64,000 nt of DNA from Chlamydiota bacterium (GTDB lineage Bacteria > Auribacterota > Tritonobacteria > UBA1439). The DNA lies in contig JAAYCL010000021.1 of the NCBI GenBank assembly GCA_012729785.1, forward strand, positions 1 to 64,000, given 5' to 3'. Shown here in pieces: positions 33,260 through 42,405 of the stretch. Made by a program: the position numbers and the translations under genes. Below the pieces are notes generated by a model that worked only from the letters and a program-made list of their open reading frames with translations, made no database searches and was not told the origin of the DNA. Positions within the stretch are counted from its first letter, which is position 1, and the number at the start of each line of letters is the position of its first letter.

Positions 33260-35104
33260 ATGGCCTTCCTGAAGAGAGGTGCGTGTCTTGCCGCCGTTCT
33301 GCTCGCCCTCGGCGCGGGCGTCGCGTTCCCGCTGAGTCTCCTCAGGCCGGGGGAGCCGCGCTTCAAGTTCAACCGGATCGTCGCCCCCGCCAAGGCGGAG
33401 GCGGGCGACCAGTTCAGGGTCCTCGCCTTTGTCACGCCTCTCCAGAACATCTGGGACGAGGAGCGGATCTTCTTGCACCTGCTCGAGTCCGACGCGGTGA
33501 TGGACGAGTACCCCGCGGACGGGTGGGACCAGAAGGGGATCCTGGTAAACGCCAACGCCGCCCCGCAGATCCCCTCGCAGCGCTGGGTCGTGGGAGAGGA
33601 CGTGCAGCTGGGGCCCGTGACCTTCGAGATCCCCCGCGGGCTCGCCCCCGGCACCTACCTGATCCAGATGGGGCTGTTTCATGTCGTCGATCCCGTCAAG
33701 CGGGTCTTCATGCGCGAACCGTACGCCAATCGGGAGATCAAGGACTGGATCGTCGGTTCGGTGGAGGTGACCGCCCCGCGGCGGATCGAGAACGGGAGCC
33801 GGGTCGAACTGCTGCTGAGCGACTTCGAGACCCTCGGGGACGTGAAGAAATGGGAGTCGGGCAGGCGCGGCGAGCTCGGACTCGTGGGCGGGGCGGAGGC
33901 CCTCAGCGGGGACTACTCGGGCTGCCTCGCGTTTCCGTCGAACACCTACCTCCCCATCGTGATGATGCAGAGCTTCTTCGAGAGCGCCCCTCCCGAGTAC
34001 ACCGACTGGGGGCAGTACGACTACCTCGAGTTTCTTTTCCAGGGCCAGTTCTCCCCCCGCGCCTACGACGGAAGCCACGTGTCGATCCAGATCAAGGACG
34101 CGGGCGGCGGAAGGTTCCAGCGCAGGCTCGACGAACTCGAGAGGGTGAACGTCGAGAGGGGGGCGCACGGCGACTGGGCGTCCGCGACGGAAAACGGCCC
34201 TACGCCTGTCGCCGGCCCGCAGACGCCCGTGCCCGCGCGCCGCGAAAACGCCTCCGCCCCCAACGGTTCGAACGGTTCCGCGTTCCGGATGCGTCTGCCG
34301 GTCGTCGATATCGCCACCCGGATCGATATCGGCAACATCGCCCACCTCGGATTCTGGGCGTCGGGGCTCCCCGAACGGGAGGACTGGTTTCTCACCGCGG
34401 TCGTCGACGACATCAAGCTGGTGGCGGAGGAGGGGAGGAAGCCGGGCTGGTTCGACGAGCCGTTTGTGGTCTTCGAGAAGCTCAAATGCCCCGCGACCGC
34501 CGTCCCCGGAACGGCGATCAGGATGGAGGCCGCCTTCAGCCTCGCGCGCAAGTTCCGCCAGGATTACTCGCTCTTCATCCATGTCATCGGTGAGGAACCC
34601 CCGCACTACGCGATGCACGTCGAGCGCAGGCCGTTCCGCTCCACGACCACCTGGGAGGTCGGGCGCATGCACACGGAGGGCCCCCTCCACGTCCCCGTGC
34701 CGCAGGACGTTCCGCCGGGGAACTACTTCGTCAATGTCGGGCTCTTCAAGGTGCGCGATGAGTTGAACACGAATGCGCGCTACGTCAACACCTACCGCTG
34801 GTCCGACGGGGTCTACACCGAGGAGCAGCCGACACTCCCGGTGGACTACATCAAACAGCCGTACCTCAACCGCGACTCCGCGCAGCAGTGGAGGGTGGGG
34901 AAGATCGCCATCGTTTCGCGGAAGGCGGAGAAATCCGCGCCGGCGATGGCCGCGGAGTCGCAGGAGATGGAGGACCTCGTCAAGAGCACCGCATCCGGGA
35001 TCCTCACGAAACCCGCCCCGAAGGGCGACAAGACACGCAACGTTCCGAGGCCGGTGAGGATCCCGCTCCGGAACGCCGGGCGAGAGGGGCCCGACGGTGA
35101 CTAG
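33260..35104 (+). CDS. Secreted protein with duplicated beta-sandwich domain, function unknown
   Basis: A 614-residue protein with signal peptide (residues 1-24). Two similar domains, about 28-175 and 405-560, each run from a loop with A-x-A-x-x-G (AKAEAGDQFRV; TAVPGTAIRMEAAF) through IFLHLLES/LFIHVIGEE to PGTYLIQMGLFHVVD/PGNYFVNVGLFKVRD. Between them (about 185-395) is a carbohydrate-binding-like sandwich that ends in AVVDDIKLVAEEG. No catalytic motif is visible. A glycan-binding or surface scaffold role is inference from neighbours. I do not recognise a named family. It overlaps the next gene by 8 bp. Confidence 0.8.
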   Translation: MAFLKRGACLAAVLLALGAGVAFPLSLLRPGEPRFKFNRIVAPAKAEAGDQFRVLAFVTPLQNIWDEERIFLHLLESDAVMDEYPADGWDQKGILVNANAAPQIPSQRWVVGEDVQLGPVTFEIPRGLAPGTYLIQMGLFHVVDPVKRVFMREPYANREIKDWIVGSVEVTAPRRIENGSRVELLLSDFETLGDVKKWESGRRGELGLVGGAEALSGDYSGCLAFPSNTYLPIVMMQSFFESAPPEYTDWGQYDYLEFLFQGQFSPRAYDGSHVSIQIKDAGGGRFQRRLDELERVNVERGAHGDWASATENGPTPVAGPQTPVPARRENASAPNGSNGSAFRMRLPVVDIATRIDIGNIAHLGFWASGLPEREDWFLTAVVDDIKLVAEEGRKPGWFDEPFVVFEKLKCPATAVPGTAIRMEAAFSLARKFRQDYSLFIHVIGEEPPHYAMHVERRPFRSTTTWEVGRMHTEGPLHVPVPQDVPPGNYFVNVGLFKVRDELNTNARYVNTYRWSDGVYTEEQPTLPVDYIKQPYLNRDSAQQWRVGKIAIVSRKAEKSAPAMAAESQEMEDLVKSTASGILTKPAPKGDKTRNVPRPVRIPLRNAGREGPDGD

Positions 35105-35393
35105 GGACGAGCAGGGGCGCCCGCTGGTCAGGATACGCGTCAAGGAGCGGATCGGTTCCTCCTCCGAGCGGGCGGTTTCGAAATCCCACGGCCCGGAGAA
35201 GATCATTTTGCTCGTCGTCGGCGCGTGTCTCGGCCTCGGTCTCGGGTACCTCCTCGCCGGCAGGCTGGCGGCACTGTTCCGTCCGTCGTTCGGCTCGGTG
35301 CGGGCGGACGCGCCGGCGGCGCGGGAGCGCGGGGATGCGCCCGCCCCCGCGGCGCCCGCCCTCGAGTTCGATCTGCCCTCCGAAGGGGAGTGA
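35097..35393 (+). CDS. Single-pass membrane protein, unknown
   Basis: A 98-residue protein with a charged cytoplasmic N-terminus (1-33), one membrane helix with Gly zipper character (IILLVVGACLGLGLGYLLAG, about 36-55), and an Ala/Pro-rich tail. GTG start within the end of the preceding gene; its TGA shares a base with the ATG of the next. Unrecognised; its position suggests a small partner of the flanking proteins. Confidence 0.65.
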   Translation: MTRDEQGRPLVRIRVKERIGSSSERAVSKSHGPEKIILLVVGACLGLGLGYLLAGRLAALFRPSFGSVRADAPAARERGDAPAPAAPALEFDLPSEGE

Positions 35394-36256
35394 TGCGCAA
35401 GCTGCTCCTCGCCGTCTCCGCATTCACCGCATATCTGTGCGCGGCGCTGGGAGCGGGGTTTGTCGACGCGTTCGTGCTCGAGCCGAACTGGCTCAAGATG
35501 GAACGCGTCACGGTCGCCAGCCCCGCCCTCGCCGCGTCGCTGGGCCCCCTCACCATCGCCCAGCTCTCCGACCTCCATCTCCGCGGCGCGTGCGGGTTTC
35601 TCGAGGAGCAGATCCTACGGACGCTCGCCCGCATCCGCCCCGACGTCTTGTTCTACACCGGCGACCTCGTGTCGCGCAGGGAGGCGCTCGAGGAGTTCTG
35701 GCGGTTCGCCCGTCGCGCCGCCCCCCGTCTCTGGAGTTACGCGATCCCGGGCGACGACGACGAGGCCCTCATCAACGACCGGTGGCGCGACCCCGCATGG
35801 CGGAAGGCGGGGGTGGCGCTGTTGGTGAACGAGGTCGTGCCGCTGCGGCTTCCGGGCGGGGGAGACCGCGCCCTCTGGCTCGTCGGCGCGGGGCCCGACT
35901 TCCCCTGGGGGTCGTACCGCGACAAGATCCCCGAGGGGGAGGCGGTCCTCGTGCTCGCCCACCGTCCCGCCGAGATAAAGCATGCGGCGATCCGCGGGGC
36001 GGGGATGGTCCTCTCCGGGGATACGCACGGGACCCAGCTCGGCATTCCGGCGCTGCGCCGGTTTTCGGCCTACGCGCGCCGGGGACCGTACATGGCCGGG
36101 CTCTACCGCGTCAAGGAAACCCTGCTCTACGTGAGCAGGGGGACGGGCTGGAAGGCCCGCCCGATCCGGTTCTTCTGCAGGCCCGAGCTCACCGTGTTCC
36201 GTTTCGTCTCCTCGGGCGCGACGAGCGAAATCACGGTCCTTCCCGGCGATGAATAG
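35393..36256 (+). CDS. Membrane-anchored metallophosphoesterase with altered motifs
   Basis: A 287-residue calcineurin-like protein with an N-terminal membrane anchor. Metal motifs: QLSDLHLRGA (DxH), YTGDLVS (GD), then GDDDE where GNHD/E is usual, LAHRP, and SGDTHGTQLG where GHTHGGQ is usual. The missing Asn and first His are catalytic or metal ligands in relatives such as YkuE and LpxH/LpxG, so activity may be altered. It overlaps its neighbours by 1 and 8 bp, suggesting one operon with the polysaccharide deacetylase. Confidence 0.8.
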   Translation: MRKLLLAVSAFTAYLCAALGAGFVDAFVLEPNWLKMERVTVASPALAASLGPLTIAQLSDLHLRGACGFLEEQILRTLARIRPDVLFYTGDLVSRREALEEFWRFARRAAPRLWSYAIPGDDDEALINDRWRDPAWRKAGVALLVNEVVPLRLPGGGDRALWLVGAGPDFPWGSYRDKIPEGEAVLVLAHRPAEIKHAAIRGAGMVLSGDTHGTQLGIPALRRFSAYARRGPYMAGLYRVKETLLYVSRGTGWKARPIRFFCRPELTVFRFVSSGATSEITVLPGDE

Positions 36257-37052
36257 GCGCGCCAGTCCCATACTGCTCTACCATGGCGCCGAGGAGAGCG
36301 GCGACGCCATCCGCGACCCGCTTTACTCCCTCCCCCCCGCGCGTATCCGCGCGCAGATCGCCGCACTCCGGGAGGCCGGGTTCCGTTCCGTGACGCTCGG
36401 CGAATTCCTCGCCCGCGGCGGATACTGCGCCGGCGGCTGCGTGATCACCATCGACGACGGGCTCCTGAGCGCCGCCACGGTTCTCTTCCCGGCGCTTGCG
36501 GGAGCGGATCTCACGGCTGTCATCTTCCCGGTGGCGGGGATGGTCGGCCGCAAGGGATGGGTGGACTGGACCGCGCTCGCCGAGATGCGGCAGGCCGGAT
36601 TCGAGGTGGGGTCGCACGGGATGACGCACGCCAGCCTGGCCGCCGCCTCGGCCCGCGAGGAACTCGCCGCGTCGAAACGGCGCATCGAGGACCGCCTCGG
36701 CGCGCCGGTGCAGTACCTCGCCCTGCCCGGGGGGTACCGGAGCCGCGCGACGGCGTCGTACGCCGCGGAGGCCGGCTACACGGCGATCTGCGGCTCCCGC
36801 TTCGGCTACAACAAGGTCCCCGCGGAGCCGATGGATCTGAAAAGGATCTGCCTGAAACGCGGGGACGGCCCCGAGGCTGCGGCGGTCTTCGCGGCGGGCA
36901 GACCAGGCAGGATCGCGGGGCGTTTCATGCGGGAACGGGGGAAGGAGATCGGCCGGGCGATCCTCGGCCCCAGGATCTACGCTGCGCTGCGCGGGCGGCT
37001 CGTCCCCGAGGGCGCCTGCCGGTCGCTGCCGCGCTTCCCCCAAGACACGTGA
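36249..37052 (+). CDS. Polysaccharide deacetylase (NodB fold)
   Basis: A 267-residue protein with NodB motifs: ITIDDGLLSA (catalytic Asp and metal Asp), GSHGMTHASL (metal His pair) and LALPGGYRS. Such enzymes remove N- or O-acetyl groups from glycans, often during export. No signal peptide is evident, so it may act in the cytoplasm or need another route. It overlaps the phosphoesterase gene by 8 bp and converges on the sugar transferase operon. Confidence 0.87.
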   Translation: MNRRASPILLYHGAEESGDAIRDPLYSLPPARIRAQIAALREAGFRSVTLGEFLARGGYCAGGCVITIDDGLLSAATVLFPALAGADLTAVIFPVAGMVGRKGWVDWTALAEMRQAGFEVGSHGMTHASLAAASAREELAASKRRIEDRLGAPVQYLALPGGYRSRATASYAAEAGYTAICGSRFGYNKVPAEPMDLKRICLKRGDGPEAAAVFAAGRPGRIAGRFMRERGKEIGRAILGPRIYAALRGRLVPEGACRSLPRFPQDT

Positions 37053-37077
37053 GGCCGGCGTGTGGAGATGCCGGCGT

Positions 37078-38532
37078 TCAGATGCCGCGCCCGCCGAGCA
37101 TCACGACGATCGTCCTGAGCATGATCCAGAGATCGAGCAGGAGCGACATGTTCTCTATGTAGTAGAGGTCGCTCACGAGCTTCTCGGCGTTGGATTCGAT
37201 GGTCGATGCGTACTGCAGATTCACCTGCGACCAGCCGGTGATGCCCGGCTTCACCTCGAGGCGTTCGGTGTAGAACGGCATGCACCGGATGAGCGAGCGC
37301 ACGAAGTGCGGGCGCTCCGGCCGCGGCCCCACGATGCTCATCTCCCCCTTCAGCACGTTGAAGAACTGCGGAAGCTCGTCGAGGTGCGTCCGGCGGAGGA
37401 ACCGTCCGAAACCGTTCACGCGGGCGTCGTCGGGCGCGGCCCAGACCGGGCCGGTGTTCTTCTCGGAGTCGACGGTCATCGTGCGGAACTTGAGCATCGT
37501 GAACGGCCGGCAGTGGAGTCCCGCGCGCTCCTGCATGTGCAGGATCGGGCCTCGCGAGGTGAGGCGTACGATCAGGGCGATCGGCAGCATCAGCAGCGGA
37601 CCGGCGACGGCGATCACGGCGAGCGAGAAGGCGATGTCGAGCACCCGCTTGAAGCCGTGGTACCAGCCGCGCCCATAGCGCGCGAAGGTGAGTTCGATGA
37701 GCGGGATGTTTTTCGCGGCGGCGGTCGCGGCCACCCTGCCGACCACCGCCTCGTACAGGTCGGGGACCGTTTTGAATATGATGTCGGTGTTGATGAAGTA
37801 GGAGAATATCTCCGCCACCCGCTCGCGCGGAAGGTCCGGCGACGAGATGACCGCCTCGTCCACCGGCCGGCTGGATATGATCGAGGGGAGGTCCTCCACC
37901 GTCCCCAGGATCATCTCCCGGTCGACCTCCGGTTCGTTCCCGTCGGTGGCGATGTAGCCGACGAGTTCGGTCTTGATCCCCGCCCGGCGGGTCATCTGGA
38001 GCATCAGCCGCAGGGCGCTCCGGTCGGTGCCGACGATGAGGAGGTGGGAGACGAAGTAGTTGTGGCCCACCAGGATATTGATCGCGCGCCGGACCAGCAG
38101 CCGCCAGCCGGTGATGAACGCGGCGGTGAGCAGCCAGGATATGAGGATGACCGTGCGCGGGTAGGCGAACGACTGGGAGAAATAGGCGACGGCGATGATG
38201 AACAGGGTGCTCACCGTCATCGCCTTCGCGATGTTCGTGACATTCTCGAAAACGGTTTTGTACTTGGGCTTCTCGTACAGGCCGAAGACGTAGAGGCAGA
38301 TCAGGCGGAGCAGCACCACGAACACCGCGATCCGCCAGTAGGCCTTGAAGTTCTCCTCGCGCACGTCGATGCCGTAGCGCAAGGAGAAGGAGAGAAGATC
38401 GGCGAGGACGATCAGGGTGGCGTCGATCACCACCGCGGCGCCCACGATGGATCTCAGGGGAAGCACACGTCTCGCGGAAGCCCCCCCCCCGCCAGCCACG
38501 GCCCGGGATTCCACAGGAGGCGCGATGTTCAT
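37078..38532 (-). CDS. Polyprenyl-phosphate sugar-1-phosphate transferase
   Basis: A 484-residue WbaP/WcaJ-type initiating enzyme. Four or five N-terminal membrane helices are followed by a Rossmann-like CoA_binding_3 domain (about 150-270), then a membrane segment and the catalytic bacterial sugar transferase domain (about 280-484) with KRVLDIAFSLAVIAV, LKFRTM, THLDELPQFFNVLKG, MSIVGPRPERP and KPGITGWSQVN. It puts the first sugar phosphate on undecaprenyl phosphate. ATGA overlap with the upstream coiled-coil gene. Confidence 0.92.
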   Translation of the reverse strand: MNIAPPVESRAVAGGGGASARRVLPLRSIVGAAVVIDATLIVLADLLSFSLRYGIDVREENFKAYWRIAVFVVLLRLICLYVFGLYEKPKYKTVFENVTNIAKAMTVSTLFIIAVAYFSQSFAYPRTVILISWLLTAAFITGWRLLVRRAINILVGHNYFVSHLLIVGTDRSALRLMLQMTRRAGIKTELVGYIATDGNEPEVDREMILGTVEDLPSIISSRPVDEAVISSPDLPRERVAEIFSYFINTDIIFKTVPDLYEAVVGRVAATAAAKNIPLIELTFARYGRGWYHGFKRVLDIAFSLAVIAVAGPLLMLPIALIVRLTSRGPILHMQERAGLHCRPFTMLKFRTMTVDSEKNTGPVWAAPDDARVNGFGRFLRRTHLDELPQFFNVLKGEMSIVGPRPERPHFVRSLIRCMPFYTERLEVKPGITGWSQVNLQYASTIESNAEKLVSDLYYIENMSLLLDLWIMLRTIVVMLGGRGI

Positions 38533-39533
38533 GCGCCGCCGTCTTGGGGGAGACGGGAGAACTTTATGACCGCGTTCTTCTCAATTTTCTGATCCGGGGA
38601 GGAGACGGCGACGTCCGCGAGGCACATCCGCGGGTAGAGCTTCTTGACCTTGGCGGTCCCCACGCGGACGCCCTGCGCCTCGATGACCCCCGTGTCTCCC
38701 AGGGCGATGCCGTCCTCGCTTCCGAGGTTCACGATGACGAAGTTGTACTTCTCGTGGGAGACGAGCACCTGCCCGGCGATCTCACGGGGCCCCCCCGCGC
38801 TGTCGGTCACGACGGTCTCTTTCAGTGAGATCTCCCCGGCCGCACCGGGATCCGGTTCGCCGTCCCGCGCGCGGGCGAGTTTGGCGACGAGGTCGGCCTT
38901 CTCCCGCGCGGCCGCCTCGAGCCGCTCGATCAGCTGGAGTTCGGTGCTCTTGCTCTCCTTCAGCCGCGTGCGGAGGTAGGAGGCGATCTGCTCCTGGCGC
39001 GCGAGGCCCGCCGCCGTGGCCGCCGCCTTCTCGGAGGCCAGCTTCAGGCGCGACTGAAACTCCGCGAGGATCTTCTGCCGCTCCTCGATGCGCGTGCGCA
39101 GCACGCGCCGCTCCCCGTCAACCTTCAAGAACTCGCTCTTCAGGGCCGCGAGCATCTCCGCCTGCCGGGAGATCTCGGCGGTTTGGGTCTGCGCGGCAAC
39201 CGCCGCCTCCTCGATCTGTTTCTGCAGGGAGCTGGAGAGGAGGCTCTGGGAGTAGAACCGCGAGTAGAAGTAGAGCGCCGCCGCGAGTTCGGCGACGGCG
39301 AGAACACAGAGGACGACGGTGATGAGGCGGGAGCCGGACGCCGGGGCGGAAGGCTCCGGCGGATCGGGCACCGGACCGGCGGCGGCCGGGCGCGGCGCGG
39401 AGGGGGGGACGCGGGGCTCCAGACGAGACGAAGGCGCGGGCTTCCCGACGTTCGCGGGGGACGCCGCGGAGGCGGTCCCGTCCGTCAGTCCCTTCAGGTC
39501 GGGCCGTTTCTCTCCGGATCCGTTCTGTTTCAT
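38529..39533 (-). CDS. Membrane-anchored coiled-coil protein
   Basis: A 334-residue protein: disordered Pro/Ala-rich N-terminus (1-72), one membrane helix (VVLCVLAVAELAAALYF, about 75-92), a long coiled coil (about 105-230), and a compact C-terminal domain (about 250-334) with VLVSHEKYNFVIVNLGSEDG, like the small beta-barrel of cell-wall or secretion scaffolds. First gene of a two-gene operon with the sugar transferase. ATG 39533 was preferred because 51 upstream in-frame codons run over the promoter. Function unknown. Confidence 0.75.
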   Translation of the reverse strand: MKQNGSGEKRPDLKGLTDGTASAASPANVGKPAPSSRLEPRVPPSAPRPAAAGPVPDPPEPSAPASGSRLITVVLCVLAVAELAAALYFYSRFYSQSLLSSSLQKQIEEAAVAAQTQTAEISRQAEMLAALKSEFLKVDGERRVLRTRIEERQKILAEFQSRLKLASEKAAATAAGLARQEQIASYLRTRLKESKSTELQLIERLEAAAREKADLVAKLARARDGEPDPGAAGEISLKETVVTDSAGGPREIAGQVLVSHEKYNFVIVNLGSEDGIALGDTGVIEAQGVRVGTAKVKKLYPRMCLADVAVSSPDQKIEKNAVIKFSRLPQDGGA

Positions 39534-39581
39534 CGGCAGCCGGGCGGTTTCTTCAGGTTGCGCTGCGAGCAGTATTCGGCT

Positions 39582-39611
39582 ATTATAGGGCTCCCGCCGC
39601 GTTCCTGTCAA
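39582..39611 (-). promoter_or_regulatory. Near-consensus promoter of the sugar transferase operon
   Basis: On the minus strand, TTGACA (complement of 39606-39611) and TATAAT (complement of 39582-39587) are 18 bp apart. Both hexamers are exact consensus, unique in this window. The leader to ATG 39533 is about 40 nt. Confidence 0.8.
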
Positions 39612-39654
39612 CGGCGCGGGGCCGTTTTTTTGCGGCGGAAGGAGAGGAGGGGGA

Positions 39655-40638
39655 GTGGCGGACTGGGGCGGGATACGCGGGATCATCGACGCCGGCCGGC
39701 GTTTCGTCGTGACCAGCCACGTCTACCCCGACGGGGACGCGATCGGGTCCACGCTCGCCATGCTCCGGCTTCTCCGGGCCATGGGCCGGAGCGCGACGGG
39801 CGTCATGCCGTCCCCGGTCCCGGACACCTACCGGTTTCTCCCCGGCGCGCAGGCGCTGCGGAGCTACCGGCCCGTCCACGACGCCGTCCTCGGCGCCGCC
39901 GACGCCCTCTTCGTGCTCGACGCCAGCACCAACGACCGGCTCGGGGCGCTCGACGAGGCGTCGCGCCGTCTCCGGGTGCCGAGGGTCTGCATCGATCACC
40001 ACCCCGGCAATACCGTCGACGCGGAGACGCGCCTGGTGGATACCGGAGCCTGCTCGACCGCGCAGCTCATCTACGAGCTCTACGAAGCGTGCGGGCAGAC
40101 GATCGACCGGTCCTCGGCGCTCGCCCTCTACACCGGCATCCACACCGACACGGTGTCGTTCAATTTCCTCGGGACCGACGCCGTCACGCACGAGATCGCT
40201 GCGGTGCTCCTCCGGCAAGGGGTCGACCCGAAATCGGCGTGGCTGAAGATCTACGGGAACGAATCCCCGGCGCTCCTGAGGCTCGCGGGAGCCACCCTGT
40301 CGGGGCTCCAAACCGCCGCGGGGGGGCGTATCGCATGGATGGCAATCCGCGAGCGGGATTGGCGGCGGCTGCGCGTCGACCCCAGGGCCACCGAGTCGTT
40401 CACTCGCTACCCGCTCACGATACGCGGGGTGGGGGTCATCGTCGTCTTCTGCGAGGAGGAGAGGACGCGCGTGCGGGTCAGCCTCCGGGCGCTCGACCGG
40501 ACCGACGTGGGTGCCGTCGCGCGTCTGTTCGACGGGGGGGGGCACCGGACCTCGGCGGGGGCGCTGATCTATGCCCCGCTCGGCACGGTGGTTCGGAGGG
40601 TCATCGGCGCGCTCCGCCGGAGCAAGGGGGGACGATGA
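39655..40638 (+). CDS. nrnA: DHH/DHHA1 phosphoesterase (NrnA-like)
   Basis: A 327-residue protein with SHVYPDGDAIGS (DHH motif I), VLDASTNDR, CIDHHPGNT (DHH) and the C-terminal DHHA1 signature GGGHRTSAGA. NrnA relatives degrade short oligoribonucleotides and pAp. The first motif begins HVYPDGD rather than the usual HxxPDGD with Asp-His spacing intact. GTG start after GGAGAGGAGGGG. It overlaps the next ATG by 4 bp. Confidence 0.87.
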   Translation: MADWGGIRGIIDAGRRFVVTSHVYPDGDAIGSTLAMLRLLRAMGRSATGVMPSPVPDTYRFLPGAQALRSYRPVHDAVLGAADALFVLDASTNDRLGALDEASRRLRVPRVCIDHHPGNTVDAETRLVDTGACSTAQLIYELYEACGQTIDRSSALALYTGIHTDTVSFNFLGTDAVTHEIAAVLLRQGVDPKSAWLKIYGNESPALLRLAGATLSGLQTAAGGRIAWMAIRERDWRRLRVDPRATESFTRYPLTIRGVGVIVVFCEEERTRVRVSLRALDRTDVGAVARLFDGGGHRTSAGALIYAPLGTVVRRVIGALRRSKGGR

Positions 40639-42395
40639 TGCGCGTGCGCGGCGGCAAGGCGGCTTCCTCGGAAACCGCCCGTTGGGAACGCCTGATCTTG
40701 TGGGGGATCGTCGTGTTGGCGGTCGTCCTCCGCGCCTGGGGGCTCTCCCATCAGCTGCCCGACAAGACCTATATCGAGGAGGACGAGTTCATCTATACCG
40801 CCTTGAAATACGGGTCGGGGGATCCCAACCCGCACTGGTTCTTCCATCCCCCGCTTTACAGCTACCTCCTCTTCGCCCTGTACGGTGCCTACTATCTCCT
40901 CGGCGCGGCGGCGGGCTGGTTCCGCGGCGCGGAGGAGTTCATCCTTCAGTACCTGGTCGACCCGAGCGCCTTCTACATCATCGCGCGCGGCCTGAGCGTC
41001 CTCCTCTCCGTCCCCGCGGTGCTGCTCCTCCACCGGTTCGGCAGAAACGTCTGCTCGCCGCGTGTCGGCCTCGCCGCCTGCCTCCTCTTCGCCGTGATGC
41101 CCCTCGGCGTCAAGTACGCGCACTACGGCTGCACCGAGCCGCTGCTCCTGTGCCTTGTCCTCGCCGCCGCCGTCTGCGCGGCGCGGGCCCTCCAGACGGG
41201 CCGGGTCCGCCCGCTGCTCGCCGCGGGGGCGTTCGCGGGCGCGGCGATGGGGACGAAGTACACCGGGGCCTTCGCACTCGCCCTCGTCGCCGCGGCGGTC
41301 CCGCCCCCGACGCGGGTCTCCTCCTGGGCCGCCCTGCTCGGGGCCTTCGCCGCGGCGGGCGCCGCCTTCCTCCTCGTCTGCCCCTTCCCGATCCTCGCGC
41401 CGCAGGAGTTCGCGGCGAACGTCTCCCTCCTCGCGTCCCAGCCGCTCCAGGTGGGCGAGTACAGCTGGCAGCGGATCCCGAACCTGTATCTGGAGTTCGC
41501 CCGCCGCCATATGCCCGTCGGGATGACCGCGCCGCTCGCCTGGATCTCCCTCGCGGGCACCGTGTTCCTCTGGCTGCGGCACCGGCGCGAGGATATCCTG
41601 GTCGCGGCCCTCCCGACGGCCTTCTACCTCGTCATCGGGCGCTCGCGCCTTTTCTACGACCGGTATATGCTCGTCTGCTACCCGTTCTTCGCCCTCGCGG
41701 CCGCGGCGCTGCTCGACGCGGCGGCTGCGCGCGCCGCCGGACTCCTCGCCCCGGCAGCGGCCCGGCCGCGGCGGGCGGCGGCCCTCCTCGCGGCGGCGGC
41801 CGTCGCGCTTGCCCTCGGCGGCGCCGGGGCCAGCGCCCGTCTCGTCCGGCTGATGGTCCTGCCCGAGACCCGGTTCCTCGCGGCGCGCTGGATCGAGGAG
41901 CACCTCCCCGCGGAGGCGAGAATCCTCGCCGACGACGCCCCCGTGCCCCAGACGGAGGAGAGCGTCCGGCGCGAGCAGCGCCTGAAGGAGCGGGAGCCCC
42001 GGCAGGAGTTCGGCTACCGGGAAAAGACGGGGCTCTACTTCGATCTGCAACGGCGCGCGGCCCGCGGGCGCCGCGGGTTCGACGTCACGCGGATACTGCA
42101 CCCCCGCGGCTTCCATATGCTCGGCGGGGGCAGGGGGTACGAGGAGGAGTGGATGACGCCGGAGCGGATGAAGGCGCAGCTCGAGTCGATCGACGACTAC
42201 GACTACGTGCTCGCCTCCTCGACCGGCGCCTACCGCTACCGGGCGCGTGAAATCCTCCCGGAGCGGTTCAGGTTTTTACACGACTTCTACGCCGGGCTGG
42301 CGGGGAGGGGGACGGTCGTGAAGGTCTTCCGGCCCGAGCCGTCGCGTTCCACGGGGCCCGAGTACACGCTCTACCGGGTGGGGGAGGGGCGCTGA
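40635..42395 (+). CDS. GT-C membrane glycosyltransferase (ArnT/PMT-like)
   Basis: A 586-residue protein with about 11 hydrophobic segments. The first loop after helix 1 carries IEEDEFIYTALKYGSGDPNP and HWFFHPPLYSYLLF, with the acidic pair and PPL motif typical of the PMT_2/ArnT family. A soluble C-terminal domain begins near residue 420. It should use a polyprenyl-linked sugar in the periplasm. ATG 40635 overlaps the TGA of the DHH gene. It ends 10 bp before the convergent lipoprotein gene. Confidence 0.83.
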   Translation: MMRVRGGKAASSETARWERLILWGIVVLAVVLRAWGLSHQLPDKTYIEEDEFIYTALKYGSGDPNPHWFFHPPLYSYLLFALYGAYYLLGAAAGWFRGAEEFILQYLVDPSAFYIIARGLSVLLSVPAVLLLHRFGRNVCSPRVGLAACLLFAVMPLGVKYAHYGCTEPLLLCLVLAAAVCAARALQTGRVRPLLAAGAFAGAAMGTKYTGAFALALVAAAVPPPTRVSSWAALLGAFAAAGAAFLLVCPFPILAPQEFAANVSLLASQPLQVGEYSWQRIPNLYLEFARRHMPVGMTAPLAWISLAGTVFLWLRHRREDILVAALPTAFYLVIGRSRLFYDRYMLVCYPFFALAAAALLDAAAARAAGLLAPAAARPRRAAALLAAAAVALALGGAGASARLVRLMVLPETRFLAARWIEEHLPAEARILADDAPVPQTEESVRREQRLKEREPRQEFGYREKTGLYFDLQRRAARGRRGFDVTRILHPRGFHMLGGGRGYEEEWMTPERMKAQLESIDDYDYVLASSTGAYRYRAREILPERFRFLHDFYAGLAGRGTVVKVFRPEPSRSTGPEYTLYRVGEGR

Positions 42396-42405
42396 GGCGG
42401 GCGGC

